Shown: positions 12,268-24,904 of the stretch, in pieces | Numbering within the stretch: the first letter of the stretch is position 1 | Layout of the letters: each line of letters begins with the position of its first letter | From: Sinohyriopsis cumingii | Taxonomy: Eukaryota > Mollusca > Bivalvia > Unionida > Unionidae | Length of the DNA: 64,000 nt | Assembly: GCA_028554795.2 (NCBI GenBank) | Contig: CM068835.1 | Location: 35,234,401-35,298,400 of the forward strand | Reading direction: 5' to 3' | The notes under the pieces: generated by a model | Database searches by the model: none | What the model saw: only the letters and a program-made list of their open reading frames with translations | What the model was told of the DNA's origin: nothing | Program-made: the position numbers and the translations under genes

Positions 12268-12665
12268 TGAAAGCTCTGCACCTTAAATGTCATCAAGAAT
12301 CTTCTAGACGAAATTTACTGATCGCTGTTTTAGTGTTTAAGTTTACAATGGTAGCCATATACTAAACATCAAGCATATCAAAACAAACAAAAGGGTAGTA
12401 CAGATATTATCAACAAGCGCTGCAATCATGGTAACATCACAGCGCGCGACATTCAATAAGCTTTTTACTGGATCAAACCGTTAGATTGATCTAGTCCAAA
12501 AATGGCCATATAATTGAACATTGATTTTGCCTTATGTACTTCTCGGAGTGGGGGTGGGGATTCGTGTGTAACTAATGAACTTTCAAAAGGATCATGGTCG
12601 TACGAGTATATAAATAAAGTGAATAATTGCCATTTAAAGGTATGTGTATCCAATTCCACCAAACA
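12268..12665 (+). repeat. long inverted repeat, right arm
   Basis: Partner of 11175-11570. A third copy lies in this same orientation at 14095-14625. The open frame at 12465-12749 (minus) falls inside it and has no recognisable domain. Confidence 0.65.
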
Positions 12666-12689
12666 AAATTGAAAAAAATTAATAATCGT

Positions 12690-14094
12690 TGTTGAAATAA
12701 TTGGTTCTGAAAGGCCTGTGAACTTTACAATAAACTCCGCCGACAACAAATCTGATCGGTCAGTTATTGGTTCAAAAGTATTTTACCATTTTTCTTCCAC
12801 TTGAAATTAGGTCTTTTTAAAATTTTGTTTAAAAAACAAAATATAAGCTACCAATCATATACTGATGTACACATACCTTTTCACCGGTCGTCGCTATTGT
12901 AGTTAGGACGTTCTGATTACGTCACACTTTGAGCTGACGTCATCATAAAGCTATTTTCAAATTGTTTTCGATCATTAAAGGATGCAATACAGACTCATAA
13001 AGTTGCTTCTGATTTTACTTACCCTTTGTTGTATTAAATGTTTCACGATATTTTCCAAGTTGCTGAATTTTTGGTTGCACATCATCGCAGTAGATTTTTA
13101 ATACTTTATATAATGCCACTCTTAGCTTTCGTTAAATGACGTTAAAAAAAAAAAAAAACAGTTTTGATTGGCTCGTCGCCAGGTAAAACATTATCGCGTC
13201 ACACTGCTTATGACGTAATAGACGCTAACCTGGGTCACCCGGCTCGCTTCAGCTTTCATCACTGTGTTATATCTGAAAATACTCTTTCAAATACAGTCTG
13301 GGCAGGCCGTTAACTAAACAGACGCTTTTTCGTCAGGTAGGAACAATTCTCTCTTGTCATTCGGTGGAATTCTTTCTTGCCTTGTCTTGACATTTGGAAT
13401 AGCACAAAATCTCTTTGTAATGGACTTAAATGTATCAGTTATCTCCCTTTCCCGATAGCGTCACAGAAACAGCTATAGTCGGCTATATTTAGTTACTATC
13501 GTTTGAATAGCTGTCATCGTTTTGTGCTAGCGAAGAATTGATTGTAACAAGGATTTGTGTGGAATTGTTGTAGTCTATTGGACGTTGGTGTTTTTTTTTT
13601 TTTTTTTTTTTTTAATTTTTATTACGCCGCTCTAGACTTCTAAGGAACGACTGCATTGTCGATGGACGATTGTCATTATATGTAACAAATGGCGGCTCAA
13701 ATAAAGTGGCGTTGTGTGGAGTATACATCCTTGAGAGTGACGATTAGATGACAGTCACATTGTTTTTATGGTGTTTGTTTCCAGTATTAATACAAACAGT
13801 TTACGACTCGATATATTGTTTGTCACATTTCGACCATACGATTTAATATTTGTGCAAGACCGGTGTTGATAATTGGTGGTCGAGAGAGACTCCACACTGT
13901 TCTTGTTCATTGTCGGGTTAATCTGCCCCGACGACACTGCGCGTTTCCAGACATATAGCACAGAAATTAGCAACGCCTCTAATTGCTGAAAAAAGTCACA
14001 TTGGTCATGCATGCACATTTACTAATGTTAAATATAAATGGTTCTTTTAAAATTTAACGCTAATTTTCTTTAACCAATGTCTTCAGTCCTGTTT
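12690..14094. other. no gene seen
   Basis: Holds A- and T-runs near 13145 and 13590-13612 and a chance frame at 13755-14018. No family recognised. Confidence 0.5.
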
Positions 14095-14625
14095 ATTTAA
14101 TGCTTTGCACCTTAGATTTCATCAAGAAACTTTCAGTCTAAAGTTATCGGTCTCTGTACAATGGGGCCATGTACTAAACTTGGGTCAGGAAAAGAGCATG
14201 TAGAGTGGAATCGTGACAATATAGCGTAGCATGAATTGTTCATCAACATGCATAGCTTTCATTGTGACATCACAACGCGCGACATTAAATCCGGACTGCA
14301 CTGGCTCACAGGTGGTCGACGCGAACTTTATGTTGAGAAGGAAAAAAAAAAAAAATAATCTGATGGAAAAAAATCGTAGAGAGTGACAAAAATACCTTAG
14401 ATTACCCCCATGACCCGTTCTGACATAGGACCCTCTCTATCATAACTGGCTCACACCTTTAGGTTCGTTTCGTCCCAAAATGTCTCTATACTAAACATTG
14501 ATTTTGCCGTATGCACTTCTCGGGGCGTTTAAATGATGGCCTTCCTAAGGAATGTGGATGTATAAGAATCCAAATGAAGTGAATACTTGCCACTCAAAGG
14601 TATGTAAAATCAAATCCTAAAAAAA
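14095..14625 (+). repeat. third copy of the inverted-repeat family, with insertion
   Basis: Aligns with the 12268-12665 arm, sharing the CATCACAACGCGCGACATT block and the CACTCAAAGGTATGT end. It is interrupted at 14311-14444 by a 134-bp insertion flanked by the 11-bp duplication ACTGGCTCACA. Confidence 0.65.
14311..14444. mobile_element. 134-bp insertion with 11-bp target duplication
   Basis: Bounded by ACTGGCTCACA at 14300-14310 and again at 14445-14455. The sibling copies lack the insert. It has an internal A-run but no terminal inverted repeat and no coding capacity. The superfamily is not recognised. Confidence 0.6.
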
Positions 14626-14629
14626 AAAA

Positions 14630-16083
14630 AAATGACACTCATCACTGAACTAGGTGGTGTTGAAAGCCTACGTGACCTGTGTGACGTTTACTACTGTATA
14701 GTCCCTAATACTTTCTAGCCATTTCAGGGTAAGTGCCTGTTTATGCCATATCGGTGGCAGAGTCAGAATGTAAATTGTAGTGCAGTTACATTATTATTAA
14801 ACTTTGCATTCAAAACTTTATTTACGTTTTATGCTGTTTTAATTTGTATGATAGGGCTGAATGTGACATATTTCAGTAAGTAAAAGCTAATATCAGATTG
14901 TAAATATTAAATGTTGATAAAACTTAATTATATATTTCATAGTGAGATTCATTGGAGGAAATGATATTGCCACTTGCAGCCACAGTGGCAACATCACTGT
15001 TGAAACTACATTTTTCTCACTTTGGAGATATATTTGCCTTTATAAATGCCGTTCAAATCTGCATTTCCATATTTAGCCCTATTTCATTTTTTCTCCTTTC
15101 TCTCTTTCCTGCCACATCATGACGTACAGTTCTTAAAATTTGTAAACTGTAGACCCTCTATTGTACACTTCTGCAATAAACGAGGTACCATCCAGAAATG
15201 CATAAAAACGAACTGCAAACATGTAAGAATGAACTGAACGTATTATTTTTGTGTCTGAATATGTTACTTATTCTTTAAAAATGTTCTTCCCACATTTTCA
15301 CTACAGCTTTTTCACTAGAGTTTTAGTATTTACCAAATCATGAAGACAAGCAGCATTGTCTGCAGCAGTGATAGGACTTTGGTGCAGTTATTACTACAAA
15401 GCAGTGCAGTTTCAGATTTGTTTTTAAGTTGTTAATGGCTGATAACTTGACACTTTATCAGGGTACAAAAGCAAATGAAATTTTGGACAAGTTGGATGTC
15501 CATGAAGATCACTGTAAACCAGTAACCTAACAAGCTGAGTCAGCAGTCAGTTATTGGGACAGAGAAAAGGGTGATGGTGGCCTAATTCATTTCTTCTGTC
15601 ATTGTTCTTTTCCTAATGTTTTTTTCGTCCTTTTTTTTAAAAGATGATTGTAAGATAATGTTTTGACTAAATGGGATCAGATGTAAACCTGTGATTTAAA
15701 AAAAGAAAATAAAGAAACACCCTTTACTTAAAACCAGGACTAAGAAAATGTTTTTGTGAATAGTGCCTGTTAAATTGTATGCATGATTTTAAGATCCTTA
15801 AATGACTCAAGTGAATAAGAAGATTAGATAATTTGAGCATTTGCAACAAAAATGTATTCATGTCTTAAATAAAACCAAATCGAATTCCTTGAATGAATGA
15901 TTAAGATATTCATGAATAAAATATTATAACATCCGAGATATCCAAATAGGTTTTTGTTAAGTTTGACCATGTTGAGAAGGGGCTCACAACCAAAAAGGCT
16001 TCCAATAGATTGATAGTATCTGCATGCTCGGGTAGTAATTTCCAAATAATTGTGGCACACATATAAGCTCTTGCAAGTTCTGA
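14630..16083. other. no gene seen
   Basis: Low-complexity T-rich stretches and short chance frames (15046-15237, 15824-16060). Nothing recognisable. Confidence 0.45.
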
Positions 16084-16683
16084 CTATGCCTTATGGGTGA
16101 TGTACAGTGTGAATTTCATCTTGATCTGTATGCAGGAATAAGTCTTTGGGGACCTTGCAGTAATTTTGTTTCTTGAACCCGACATAAATCTCCATGTTTC
16201 TTGATCAAAGTTGAAAAGAGAAATGAAGTTAGAGGGCATTGGGCCATTTTCAAAACAAATATAAATGAGCAAAAAAAGTAGCTTCAAGGTCATATTTAAT
16301 TCATATATTAAATGGCAACACAAGGGAGGTTGGTTGAGGTGGGCATTTGAAATTTTTGGGGAAAATCTTTGCAACATTTGGTTAATTTCATCTGTCATGG
16401 CCTTAATGTCTTCATGGGTCAAGATTACATGGGCACAGTGAAAACACTTGGGTGAGAATTCGACGTTGTCATTAAAACCATTGTGTGAGGAAGCATGTGG
16501 CATAGCAAAGTTTCCATCGAGAACTATGACCACTCTGAACCCAGATTCGAATGAAAGTGGTGTTGCCACCATACACTGCAATGTTGATATGATTCCTGGA
16601 CACGTTAGAGAGAAGCTACTTAGCATCGTTTCCTGATTTGTATGTAGATGGGATGATTGCTTAGTAATCTTTGAAATCACCAA
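16084..16683 (-). CDS. unrecognised 199-residue open frame
   Basis: I do not recognise this protein. It runs uninterrupted for 199 codons from an ATG, the longest frame in the window outside tandem repeats and the DIRS element. The middle contains a plausible globular stretch (FRVVIVLDGNFAMP, then a Cys/His-containing segment ending HEDIKAMTDEINQMLQRF). The C-terminal third is hydrophobic and then basic. Sequence further along the minus strand (about 17640-17530) reads as an acidic Asp/Ser-rich peptide, which might be a separate exon. There is no clear splice pattern, and the frame may be chance or part of a decayed element. Function unknown. Confidence 0.25.
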   Translation of the reverse strand: MVISKITKQSSHLHTNQETMLSSFSLTCPGIISTLQCMVATPLSFESGFRVVIVLDGNFAMPHASSHNGFNDNVEFSPKCFHCAHVILTHEDIKAMTDEINQMLQRFSPKISNAHLNQPPLCCHLIYELNMTLKLLFLLIYICFENGPMPSNFISLFNFDQETWRFMSGSRNKITARSPKTYSCIQIKMKFTLYITHKA

Positions 16684-17085
16684 TGCACATATGTAGCTTA
16701 AACTATTTGACTTTGACTTGTTAACAACTATACAGGACAGCCTCAGTGGCAGTAGTAGCTGTGATACAACAGAGGTTTTTTTTCTATCAGTTACTGCACG
16801 TGATTTCGGTCTAGGTGTCGCGTGAAGGAATTCTGATATATAGCTGTGTTTCAGTTGAAAGAAGCTGTTTTACAGTTAGTGAGGCTTACCCAGGGGAACT
16901 TCTAATAATCCAAGTATGTTGGCTTTCCATGCATCTCGCAGCAACCTCATTCTGTGGTCTCAAGCAAACTGCTTGAGCTGATGAGCTGACAGGCATACTC
17001 TTGTATTACTAAACTGATACAATGTTTAGTATCATTTTTCCTTTACCAGGATCAGAAACTGCATCTGCTTCAATCTTGGATATTA
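16684..17085. other. no gene seen
   Basis: No recognisable feature. Confidence 0.5.
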
Positions 17086-17263
17086 CAGTAAAACCTGTAT
17101 TGAGAGACCACTGCTATGAGAGACCACCTGTCTTTAGAGACCAGGTTTTCCATGTACAGATTTATTGACTATATAGTGTTATGACCTGTTATGAAAGACC
17201 ACCCATCGTGAGAGACCATTATGTTTTGGCAGAAGGGGTGGTCTTTCAATACAGGTTCCACTG
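17086..17263. mobile_element. pogo/Tigger-like MITE
   Basis: A 178-bp unit with terminal inverted repeats: left CAGTAAAACCTGTATTGAGA and right (reverse complement) CAGTGGAACCTGTATTGAAA, both continuing into GACCAC. It is bounded by TA on both sides (17084-17085, 17264-17265). CAGT ends with a TA duplication are typical of the pogo/Tigger branch of Tc1/mariner. The interior repeats the GAGAGACCAC phrase several times and has no coding capacity. Confidence 0.85.
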
Positions 17264-18149
17264 TATTACACTGACTTCTCTCTTTTTTGATTTCTTCAAC
17301 ATCATCAACAGTATTTTCCACATGCATGTTTTTCCCATAGTTATGTGCTTGTTACTCACTTACAGCTCCACATGGTCTGCATAGCTAATTACAGGACTTC
17401 ACTCCAATGCTGCATTTCAATCATGGATGAGTACATGAACCAACACAAATGAGTGTGATTTACAGTATTTGTAATGGCATGTTCTACAACAACGTTATGT
17501 CAGCCAAGATAAACACCTTTACACTGGATATGCCCATTTGCCTTTGATGATCGCTGCCCTCATTATCATCATCTTTGGAGTCATCATTATCTGTGCCATC
17601 TTCGCTGGGTATGCCAAGTATTTCACTATCTGTGCTATCTTCAATGGGTATATTGGGACAATGTCAATGATTTAAAATTTTCTTGCATAACATCATACAA
17701 TGAATTTTCATGTTTCTGGTTACATTCCTCGCTCAGTTTCCTAATGCAGTTAACTTTTCAATGGACTCAGGATATGTATTTGAAAGATCACACACCACAT
17801 TTTCAACCCCCTTTGATAAATTTATACTTTAAGCTAAACAGTGAATTTGATATTTTCTGTTACTGCAGAAATACACCACTGTACATGCAGTTTAATTCCT
17901 GCATCAGCCACAGACTTGGATTCTTTCACAATATTATATGCATCAAACACTGACATTGTATATTTACTTACTGTAAATATCTAATAAAAAAAAGTCTCGC
18001 ACAAAAGGAACCAGCCTCCGCTCAGATTGGTATTTCATTGAGAAAGACATATTACTAGCATGTGCTGTTCTGAAAATAAATGGTACAGACAAAAATACAG
18101 TGACGTCAATTCTCATGGTGCAGGCAGACTGAGTATCATGCTGATTACT
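17264..18149. other. no gene seen
   Basis: The minus strand at about 17640-17530 reads as a short Asp/Ser-rich acidic peptide without clear borders. Otherwise nothing is recognisable. Confidence 0.4.
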
Positions 18150-18250
18150 GTGGACTGAAGACCACTAATGTGTACCTGCAGATCAGGGTCTATATTGTTT
18201 GTTCTACCGATTACTCCTAACAAATTGCCCAGATCTGCTGGTGCATTATA
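18150..18250 (-). mobile_element. dimeric-hairpin MITE, partial copy
   Basis: Contains the GCAGATCAGGGTCTAT arm, the linker around ATTACTCCTAACAAATTG and the CCAGATCTGCTG arm of the family seen complete at 19005. Truncated at a CT microsatellite at 18250-18270. Confidence 0.75.
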
Positions 18251-18526
18251 CTCTCTCTCTCTCTCTCTCTCATAACAATGAACTAAAACTAATGTACTAC
18301 ACTTCTGGAGAATCATTTCTGATCAACTTAACAGTGAAACATCTTGTATTCTAACAAGTGAACTTTGAAGAATCTACTGAGAAACAATCAGACAAACAAA
18401 TATATACTAATAAATACTTTATTTCTATTTTTAAAACAACTTTTGTTTTAGAGGAATACATTTATTTCAATTATGTTCCATATGCAAAGCAATGTTGCTA
18501 CAAATTCATAGGATGGCATTTACTTC

Positions 18527-18531
<5 letters not shown>

Positions 18532-18598
<67 letters not shown>
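18532..18598. repeat. (AT)n microsatellite
   Basis: About 33 AT units. Confidence 0.97.
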
Positions 18599-18601
<3 letters not shown>

Positions 18602-19004
18602 TAATATGGTTCCAGCCATACTTTCAACTCGATATGTACATGTTATAGTTCCTGGAAAATTTGAAACACAAATGTTAAAATAACAGAATCTGATAAAGAT
18701 ACCATTACATATTACACAAATCTATTGAGCTTCTTATTCTGACATGAAAAATAATGTTTCTGAGCATTTTCAGTTTTCAGAAAAGACTAAACCTAGATAA
18801 ATTATTTGCAAAAACAAAAAGAACATCATTCACATGAGAGAAAGGTTAATTAGAGTTAAAAGTGGAATAATAAAAGTTAATAAATGCCCTGCCATATTCT
18901 GTTGATCCCCTGGCAGGGCAGAAAGGAAAAAATGTGAGCGTGGTGTACAAGTGACAAAGTGAGGCTGCAAGAGAGAGACAATGTAAAAGAAAGCAAAGAT
19001 AATA

Positions 19005-19219
19005 TACCATATGTACTTGCTTATAAGATGACTCAACTACAAACTGCACAGACCCAGATCTGCTGTTGCATAAAGCATCATCATATCTGGGTCTGTGCAG
19101 TTTATTAGGAATAATCAGTAGAACAAAAAGCACAGACCCTCATATGATAGTGCATTATGATGTGGCAGATAAGGATCTCTGTTGTTTGCAGTTTGACTTG
19201 ACTTAGAGTACATACAGTA
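19005..19219. mobile_element. dimeric-hairpin MITE, full copy
   Basis: Ends are inverted (TACCATATGTACTTGCTTAT at the left; TACTGTATGTACTC at the right read backwards). Inside are two successive hairpins separated by a linker. Hairpin one has the stem AAACTGCACAGACCCAGATC. Hairpin two has a related stem of the type CACAGACCCT...AGGATCTCTGTTG. The two stems are homologous, so the unit looks like a dimer of one hairpin. No coding capacity. Confidence 0.8.
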
Positions 19220-20230
19220 CTTGGTCTGAATAGAAAATGCTCACCGAAAACACTCAAGTCCAAGTTTGTCTCATGCTAGGGCATACTGGTAAATAAGGTT
19301 TATGGCAAACATTACATCTTTTAAAATTTTAATTTGGAACCAGTGTAACTACAATAAAAGGTTACTGGGTGCTTTAAGCATGATTATCAAAGATTATTAT
19401 TGGTAAACAAAGTACGTGCATAAGAAAAAAATTATCTTCAAATTTATGTAAATTATGAGCTATCACTTTAAGCTTCTATACATACCAGTGACTGATTTTA
19501 TAATAGTATATTTTGTTAAAAGGGGTTGAAATAATTCATGAAATGAATGATTGTAAACTACCAACTATGCACCTAGATATTGATCCTGACAGTCTTAACA
19601 ATGCTAAATAACATTTGCATTTATCTAAAAAAATATTAAGGAAAGAAAGAAACAGCATCTTTACATTAAATATTGTATTTCTAATTACAGCTTTTATTAA
19701 CATTTTGATCTTTCATTCTAATCCATATTGAGTGTTCATGAAGATGTAACTATTCTGGCTTTTTTGTGCTTTGTTTCTTAAGCAGCCCTGCAACAGTCTG
19801 TTGTTACGGTAGCTTTTCATCATTATTTCAACTGATATTTTGGGTTTTGCTAATATCACTAAGGGGCCTAAAGTAGTAATGACCCCATAAACTCCATAAT
19901 AATACAATTCTGCAAATAATTATGATCCAAATATCTTTGGTACATTGATTTCCATGTGTCTGACTATATTTCTTCAATACAGCAATAATGTGAGTGATGT
20001 GCAAACATTTCAAGACTTTGCATGTTACAAAAATACATATGCTATGCATTTTTCAGAAATTTTAAAAAATAAGTCATTAAATATCATCCTATAACAGTAA
20101 GATTTAATTTGTCCCCAAAAGGCAAAACACAGCATTATCCCCAAAGCTTTTCTTAGTTGTCACTACCCCTCCTTCATTACACAATATATAAAGAGTCCAG
20201 TTATCAATACCTGCTATCTATATATCTGTT

Positions 20231-20231
<1 letters not shown>

Positions 20232-20306
<75 letters not shown>

Positions 20307-20320
20307 TATACATACACACA
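20232..20320. repeat. (AT)n(CA)n microsatellite
   Basis: About 28 AT units followed by interrupted CA units. Confidence 0.96.
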
Positions 20321-20732
20321 CTACACCAACACTCATTATTCCAAAGTTTGAATGCTCTCAAACCATGTACAGTATGAAGAATTGTCCAACATATGCACCC
20401 ACACCTCAATAGACAAGATAACACAATTCCAACATTTTGAAGAAAAACATGGGGATAAGTCAGCCAATTAAATCAAAGATAATGTATATCACATCATTTT
20501 GGTGAGCTTACAATTTTCATGAAATTTTGGAAGGATATAATGATTTACATGATATGCTACGGCGCAACATACTTTGCATGTGATTAATCATTGGTTTGCC
20601 ATACATTTAGTTGCATATACACTGGAGAAAAAAAATGAATTCGTGAAAATTTAATGCTGCTGAAATATCATAAACATAAGAATATACATGTACATATAAA
20701 TAATTTTGTATAACATACCAAAAAAATATATG

Positions 20733-20944
20733 TACTGTGTATATTGGCATATAAGTTGGACCAAACTAAATAAACCCTGATTGCCTACTGCATAATGTGC
20801 TGGCAGATCTGAGTCTATCCAATTTATTCAGAGTAAATAGTAGAACAAACAACATAGACCCTGATCAGCTGGCATATTATGTGATGGTAGATCAGGGTCT
20901 GTTTTCGGCAGTTGGACCTGACTTAAACACGTTTACATATAGTA
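20733..20944. mobile_element. dimeric-hairpin MITE, full copy (diverged)
   Basis: Same order of end, hairpin, linker (about 20825-20840), hairpin, end as at 19005. The second stem is well kept (CATAGACCCTGATCAGC with GTAGATCAGGGTCTG); the first is decayed. Confidence 0.75.
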
Positions 20945-22337
20945 TATAATAACAACATACCCACCATGTAAATCTGATCTGAATGTACAATGTAGATATA
21001 ATAGGGATATACTCATATAACAAATAAATGCAAGATATTAAACAAGTTACAAATAAAAAAGTAAAAGCTAAAGTTAAACTGATCTTGCTCTGTCCTAAGG
21101 AATGTATAGAGAGAAAAAAAAATATCTTTGAAAAGTTAAGTTAATGTGAATGCAGCAGTTGTCTGTTGATCAAGTAATAATTCATCTATGTGATTCAACT
21201 AAACCCTACCGTGCATTAGTTCTGAATCATATATCTATAATTCAGTGTATTTCTAAAAACATTTCCAAGTATTTGTTGGTGTTCTTTTAACACCAGAAAC
21301 TGACATATAAAAAAAGCATTAAAAAAGAGCTAAAATACTGGGCAGCCTTCCAATTCTGACAATATTTTGGTTCCATTTCTCTGTTGGTACAAAAAAAAAA
21401 GAAGATACCACTGTTTCTTGACCGTTCAAGGATTGGGAACAACAAAATTGCCAGGTGTGTTATAAAAACTGAGCTCAGTGCAAAGGTAGGCACCAATGAC
21501 TGAACCAAACATAGCCAGCCATCAAGCTCAAGCTGAGCATGGAGCCAACAGCTCTGACTTTGCAAACTGGTTTTGCATTGTAAAAGGCTTTCAGTCCATG
21601 AGCAGAGAGAAAGGTTTCTATATTCCTTGGCCCACAATATCATTGATGACAGCAGGGACTTCAGTGTAAAAGATTGGCAGATCAGATCTTGTGAAAATCT
21701 GAGTTAAGTTTTTATTGCAGTGATTGTTGGAACAGGAAAGGCCGTCAGACGCTTGGGTATCTAAACTTATAATGAATGCAACTATTTAAATTATGTGACT
21801 CCACTGGCAACAGTACCTGAGAAAATTCCCGAAACACAAATAGAGACCTATATTACGGAATGGTATATTGATGCCCGACATAACGGTTAACCAAGATCAA
21901 CTGTCTGAAATAACAAAGTATCAAAATTTTCACTGAAAGGTGTGATATGCTGTATGAAACATCTAAATGCCAACTTATGTGACTATGAGCAAGTGCCTAA
22001 GAGAACGACCTAAACACAATCCCTAATCCGAGTGCTGATACCAGATATACACATGGACAGACTTAAATTTAGAACTGCTCTGCAATCCAGCCTAAAGAGT
22101 GGCTTTGTAACTCAGCTCCTTAAAGGATGGCAAATATATATTAGGCAGAAACAATGCAAACCATCAAGACATATAATGTTTTCATATACTTGCTGCACAC
22201 CTGTGATGCTGTGTTTTGAAGCACTAGTCTTTGAGGTTTAATAAAATACTGAGATGATGTGGTAGTTTCATCTGAGTGTACAGTAACAACCAATATATGA
22301 TAAGTATTTGATTCCAAATTCACAGATTACCTGAGAT
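20945..22337. other. no gene seen
   Basis: A 118-residue frame (21287-21643, minus) is unrecognised and compositionally ordinary. Nothing else is supported. Confidence 0.45.
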
Positions 22338-24240
22338 TCTAGCACAGTTCAAGTAAAAGCAAGTTATGAAAATATTTGCAAATAACAGTCATTAAGTTGT
22401 GCCTGAAATTTACATACTATAATAGTCTCTCAATATAATGCAAGCCACTATAACTTTTTTTATATGGTGGCTATAGTCATGGATCAGATTACCCAGTACA
22501 TTATGTACCGGTAACGGTACTACTAGGCATAATATAGGCTATGGATCTGATTACCTGGTACATTAGGGGTCGTCCATTAATTATGTCAACAAAATGGGGG
22601 GGAGGGGGTTTGAAGAAGTTTGACAATTGTTGACATGGGGGAGGGGGAGTTCAAGATAAATTGATGTTAACAATGTTATTTTTACAAAAAATCAGCCACT
22701 ATGCCAACTATAACAATTGAGGAACATTTGGCTTCCCTATGGGAAGATGATAGAAGCTAGAATATAAACTCGATTTTTTCATGAATTCAAAGTGTTATAG
22801 TCAATTTGAAATCTGTTAAACAAGTTAAAAAAATGTATTAAAATTTATTTGTAGACCTTTTAATTTCCATACTTCTAATTTTAGCATATTTTTAGCATAA
22901 AAGCCAGCCGTATAAAATAGTCAGTTTGTAGGGGGGGTAAAATGTTATTGGGGGGTCAATGAAAGTTTGACAGTTGTTGACAAGGGGGGGGGGAGGGGGA
23001 TAAAAAATTGCCTAAAAATTGTTGACATAATTAATGGATGTCCCCTTATGTACCAGAACTGGTACTGCTAGGTATAATTTAGGCCATGGATCTGATTACC
23101 TGGTACATTATGTACCAGAACTGGTACTGCTAGGTATGATATAGGCCATGGATCTGATTACCTGGTACATTATGTATCAGTTCACTACTAAGTATAACAT
23201 ATGCCATTGATCTGATTATCTGGTACATTACATTACGTAACAAAACTGGTACTACTAGGCATAATATAGGCTATGGATCTGATTACCTGGTACATTATGT
23301 ATTAGTTCTCTACTAAGTATAATATAGGCCATGGATCTGATTACCTGGTACAACATGTATGAGTTCTCTACTTAGTATAATTTATGTCGTGGATCAAATT
23401 ACCTGGTGCATTATATATCAGTTCTCTAATAAGTACAATATAAGCCATGTATCTGATTACCTGGTACATTATGTATCATTTCTCTAGTTAGTATAATATA
23501 AGCCATGGATCTAATTACCTGGTACATTATGTATCAGTACTCTATTAGGTTTAATATTACTGGACATGGATCTGATTACCTGTACATCATATATCAGTAA
23601 TATATTAGGTTTAATATACTGGACATGGATCTGATTACCTGGTACATTATGTATCAGTACTCTATTAGGTTTAATATACTGGACATGGATCTGATTACCT
23701 GTACATCATGTATCAGTACTCTATTAGATATAATACAAGTCCTGAAAAAGGTAACCTCACATTTAAAATGATAAACTCCAGTTCAAGTAAAAACTTGTTA
23801 TGAAAATATTTGCAAACAACAGTCATTAAGTTGTGCCTCAAATTTACATACTATAATAGTCTCTCACTATAATGCAAGCCACTTTAAAACTTTATTTATA
23901 TGGTGGCTATCATCATGGATCAGATTACCCAGTACATTATGTACCGGTAATGGTACTACTAGGCATAATATAGGCTATGGATCTGATTACCTGGTACATT
24001 ATGTATCAGTTCTCTACTTAGTATAATATAGGCCATGGATCTGATTACCTGGTACATCATGTATCAGTTCTCTATTAGGTTTAATATATTGGACATTGAT
24101 CTGATTACCTGGTACATAATGTATCAGTACTCTATTAGGTTTAATATACTATACATGTATCTGATTACCTGGTACATCATGTAACAGTACTCTATTAGAT
24201 ATAATACAAGTCCTGTAAAAGGTAACCTCACATATGATAA
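22338..24240. repeat. tandemly duplicated 58-bp minisatellite locus
   Basis: The unit of about 58 bp is recognisable by GGATCTGATTACCTGGTACA and AGTATAATATAGGCCAT phrases and occurs roughly 18 times. The locus is itself duplicated. Left flank 22338-22475 recurs at 23777-23915, and right flank 23735-23775 recurs at 24205-24240. Array 1 (22475-23735) is longer and carries a MITE at 22566-23045; array 2 (23915-24205) has about five units and no MITE. Confidence 0.9.
22566..23045. mobile_element. PIF/Harbinger-like MITE
   Basis: A 480-bp unit with 27-bp terminal inverted repeats agreeing at 25 positions; the left end begins GGGGTCGTCCATTAATTATG. It is flanked by TTA on both sides (22563-22565 and 23046-23048). 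The minisatellite reads continuously across the site when the element and one TTA are removed. GGG ends with a TTA duplication fit PIF/Harbinger (Tourist-type) elements. The interior has long G-runs and no coding frame. Confidence 0.88.
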
Positions 24241-24904
24241 ACTCTCATGGCTACTATGAACAATATTAAACAGTAGTAAAGGGTCACTGTACTCTGTACC
24301 TCCATATCACGTGACCACACATAACAGTACACTTTTATAATTTCCTTTAATGGTGTTACAGTGAGGGACAAAGGTACAAATCAATCAATTTTTTATTGCA
24401 ATCATTCAAAATTGTGAGCAAAAACTTTCTGAAAAATAGTTTAATTTTTGTGAGAAATTGAGCTTTTGAACAAATAAGACAGCGACAGTGCCCATGATTC
24501 TCGTGACAACATATCAGAGGTATGATTTGGATGAAGGTGTTGATGAGCCTGACTAAAATGGCATTAATCTTTAATTATTACACATTAAGAAAAAAAAATA
24601 AAAAAAATTTGTAACTGATACAACAGTAATTCACAACCATCAAAAGAAAAAATAAAACCCATCTGTGTGACTATTATCAACAAAAAGATATTACTCAATG
24701 ACACCAATGAATAATAACAAAATCTATGACTATCATTATGACTGTAAAATACATGTACACACAAATCAACCAAATAGTGTGTGTACACTATGTGTCTGGT
24801 TCCCTGTTTCACAGGTCTTGCTCATAAATTTAAAAGTGAAATTAGTTCAGGTAACAAAGGTGGCAAATGAAAAACCCATAAGCACTTGTCTTAATATTCA
24901 AATT
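24241..24904. other. no gene seen
   Basis: AT-rich, with short overlapping chance frames (24585-24928). Confidence 0.5.
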
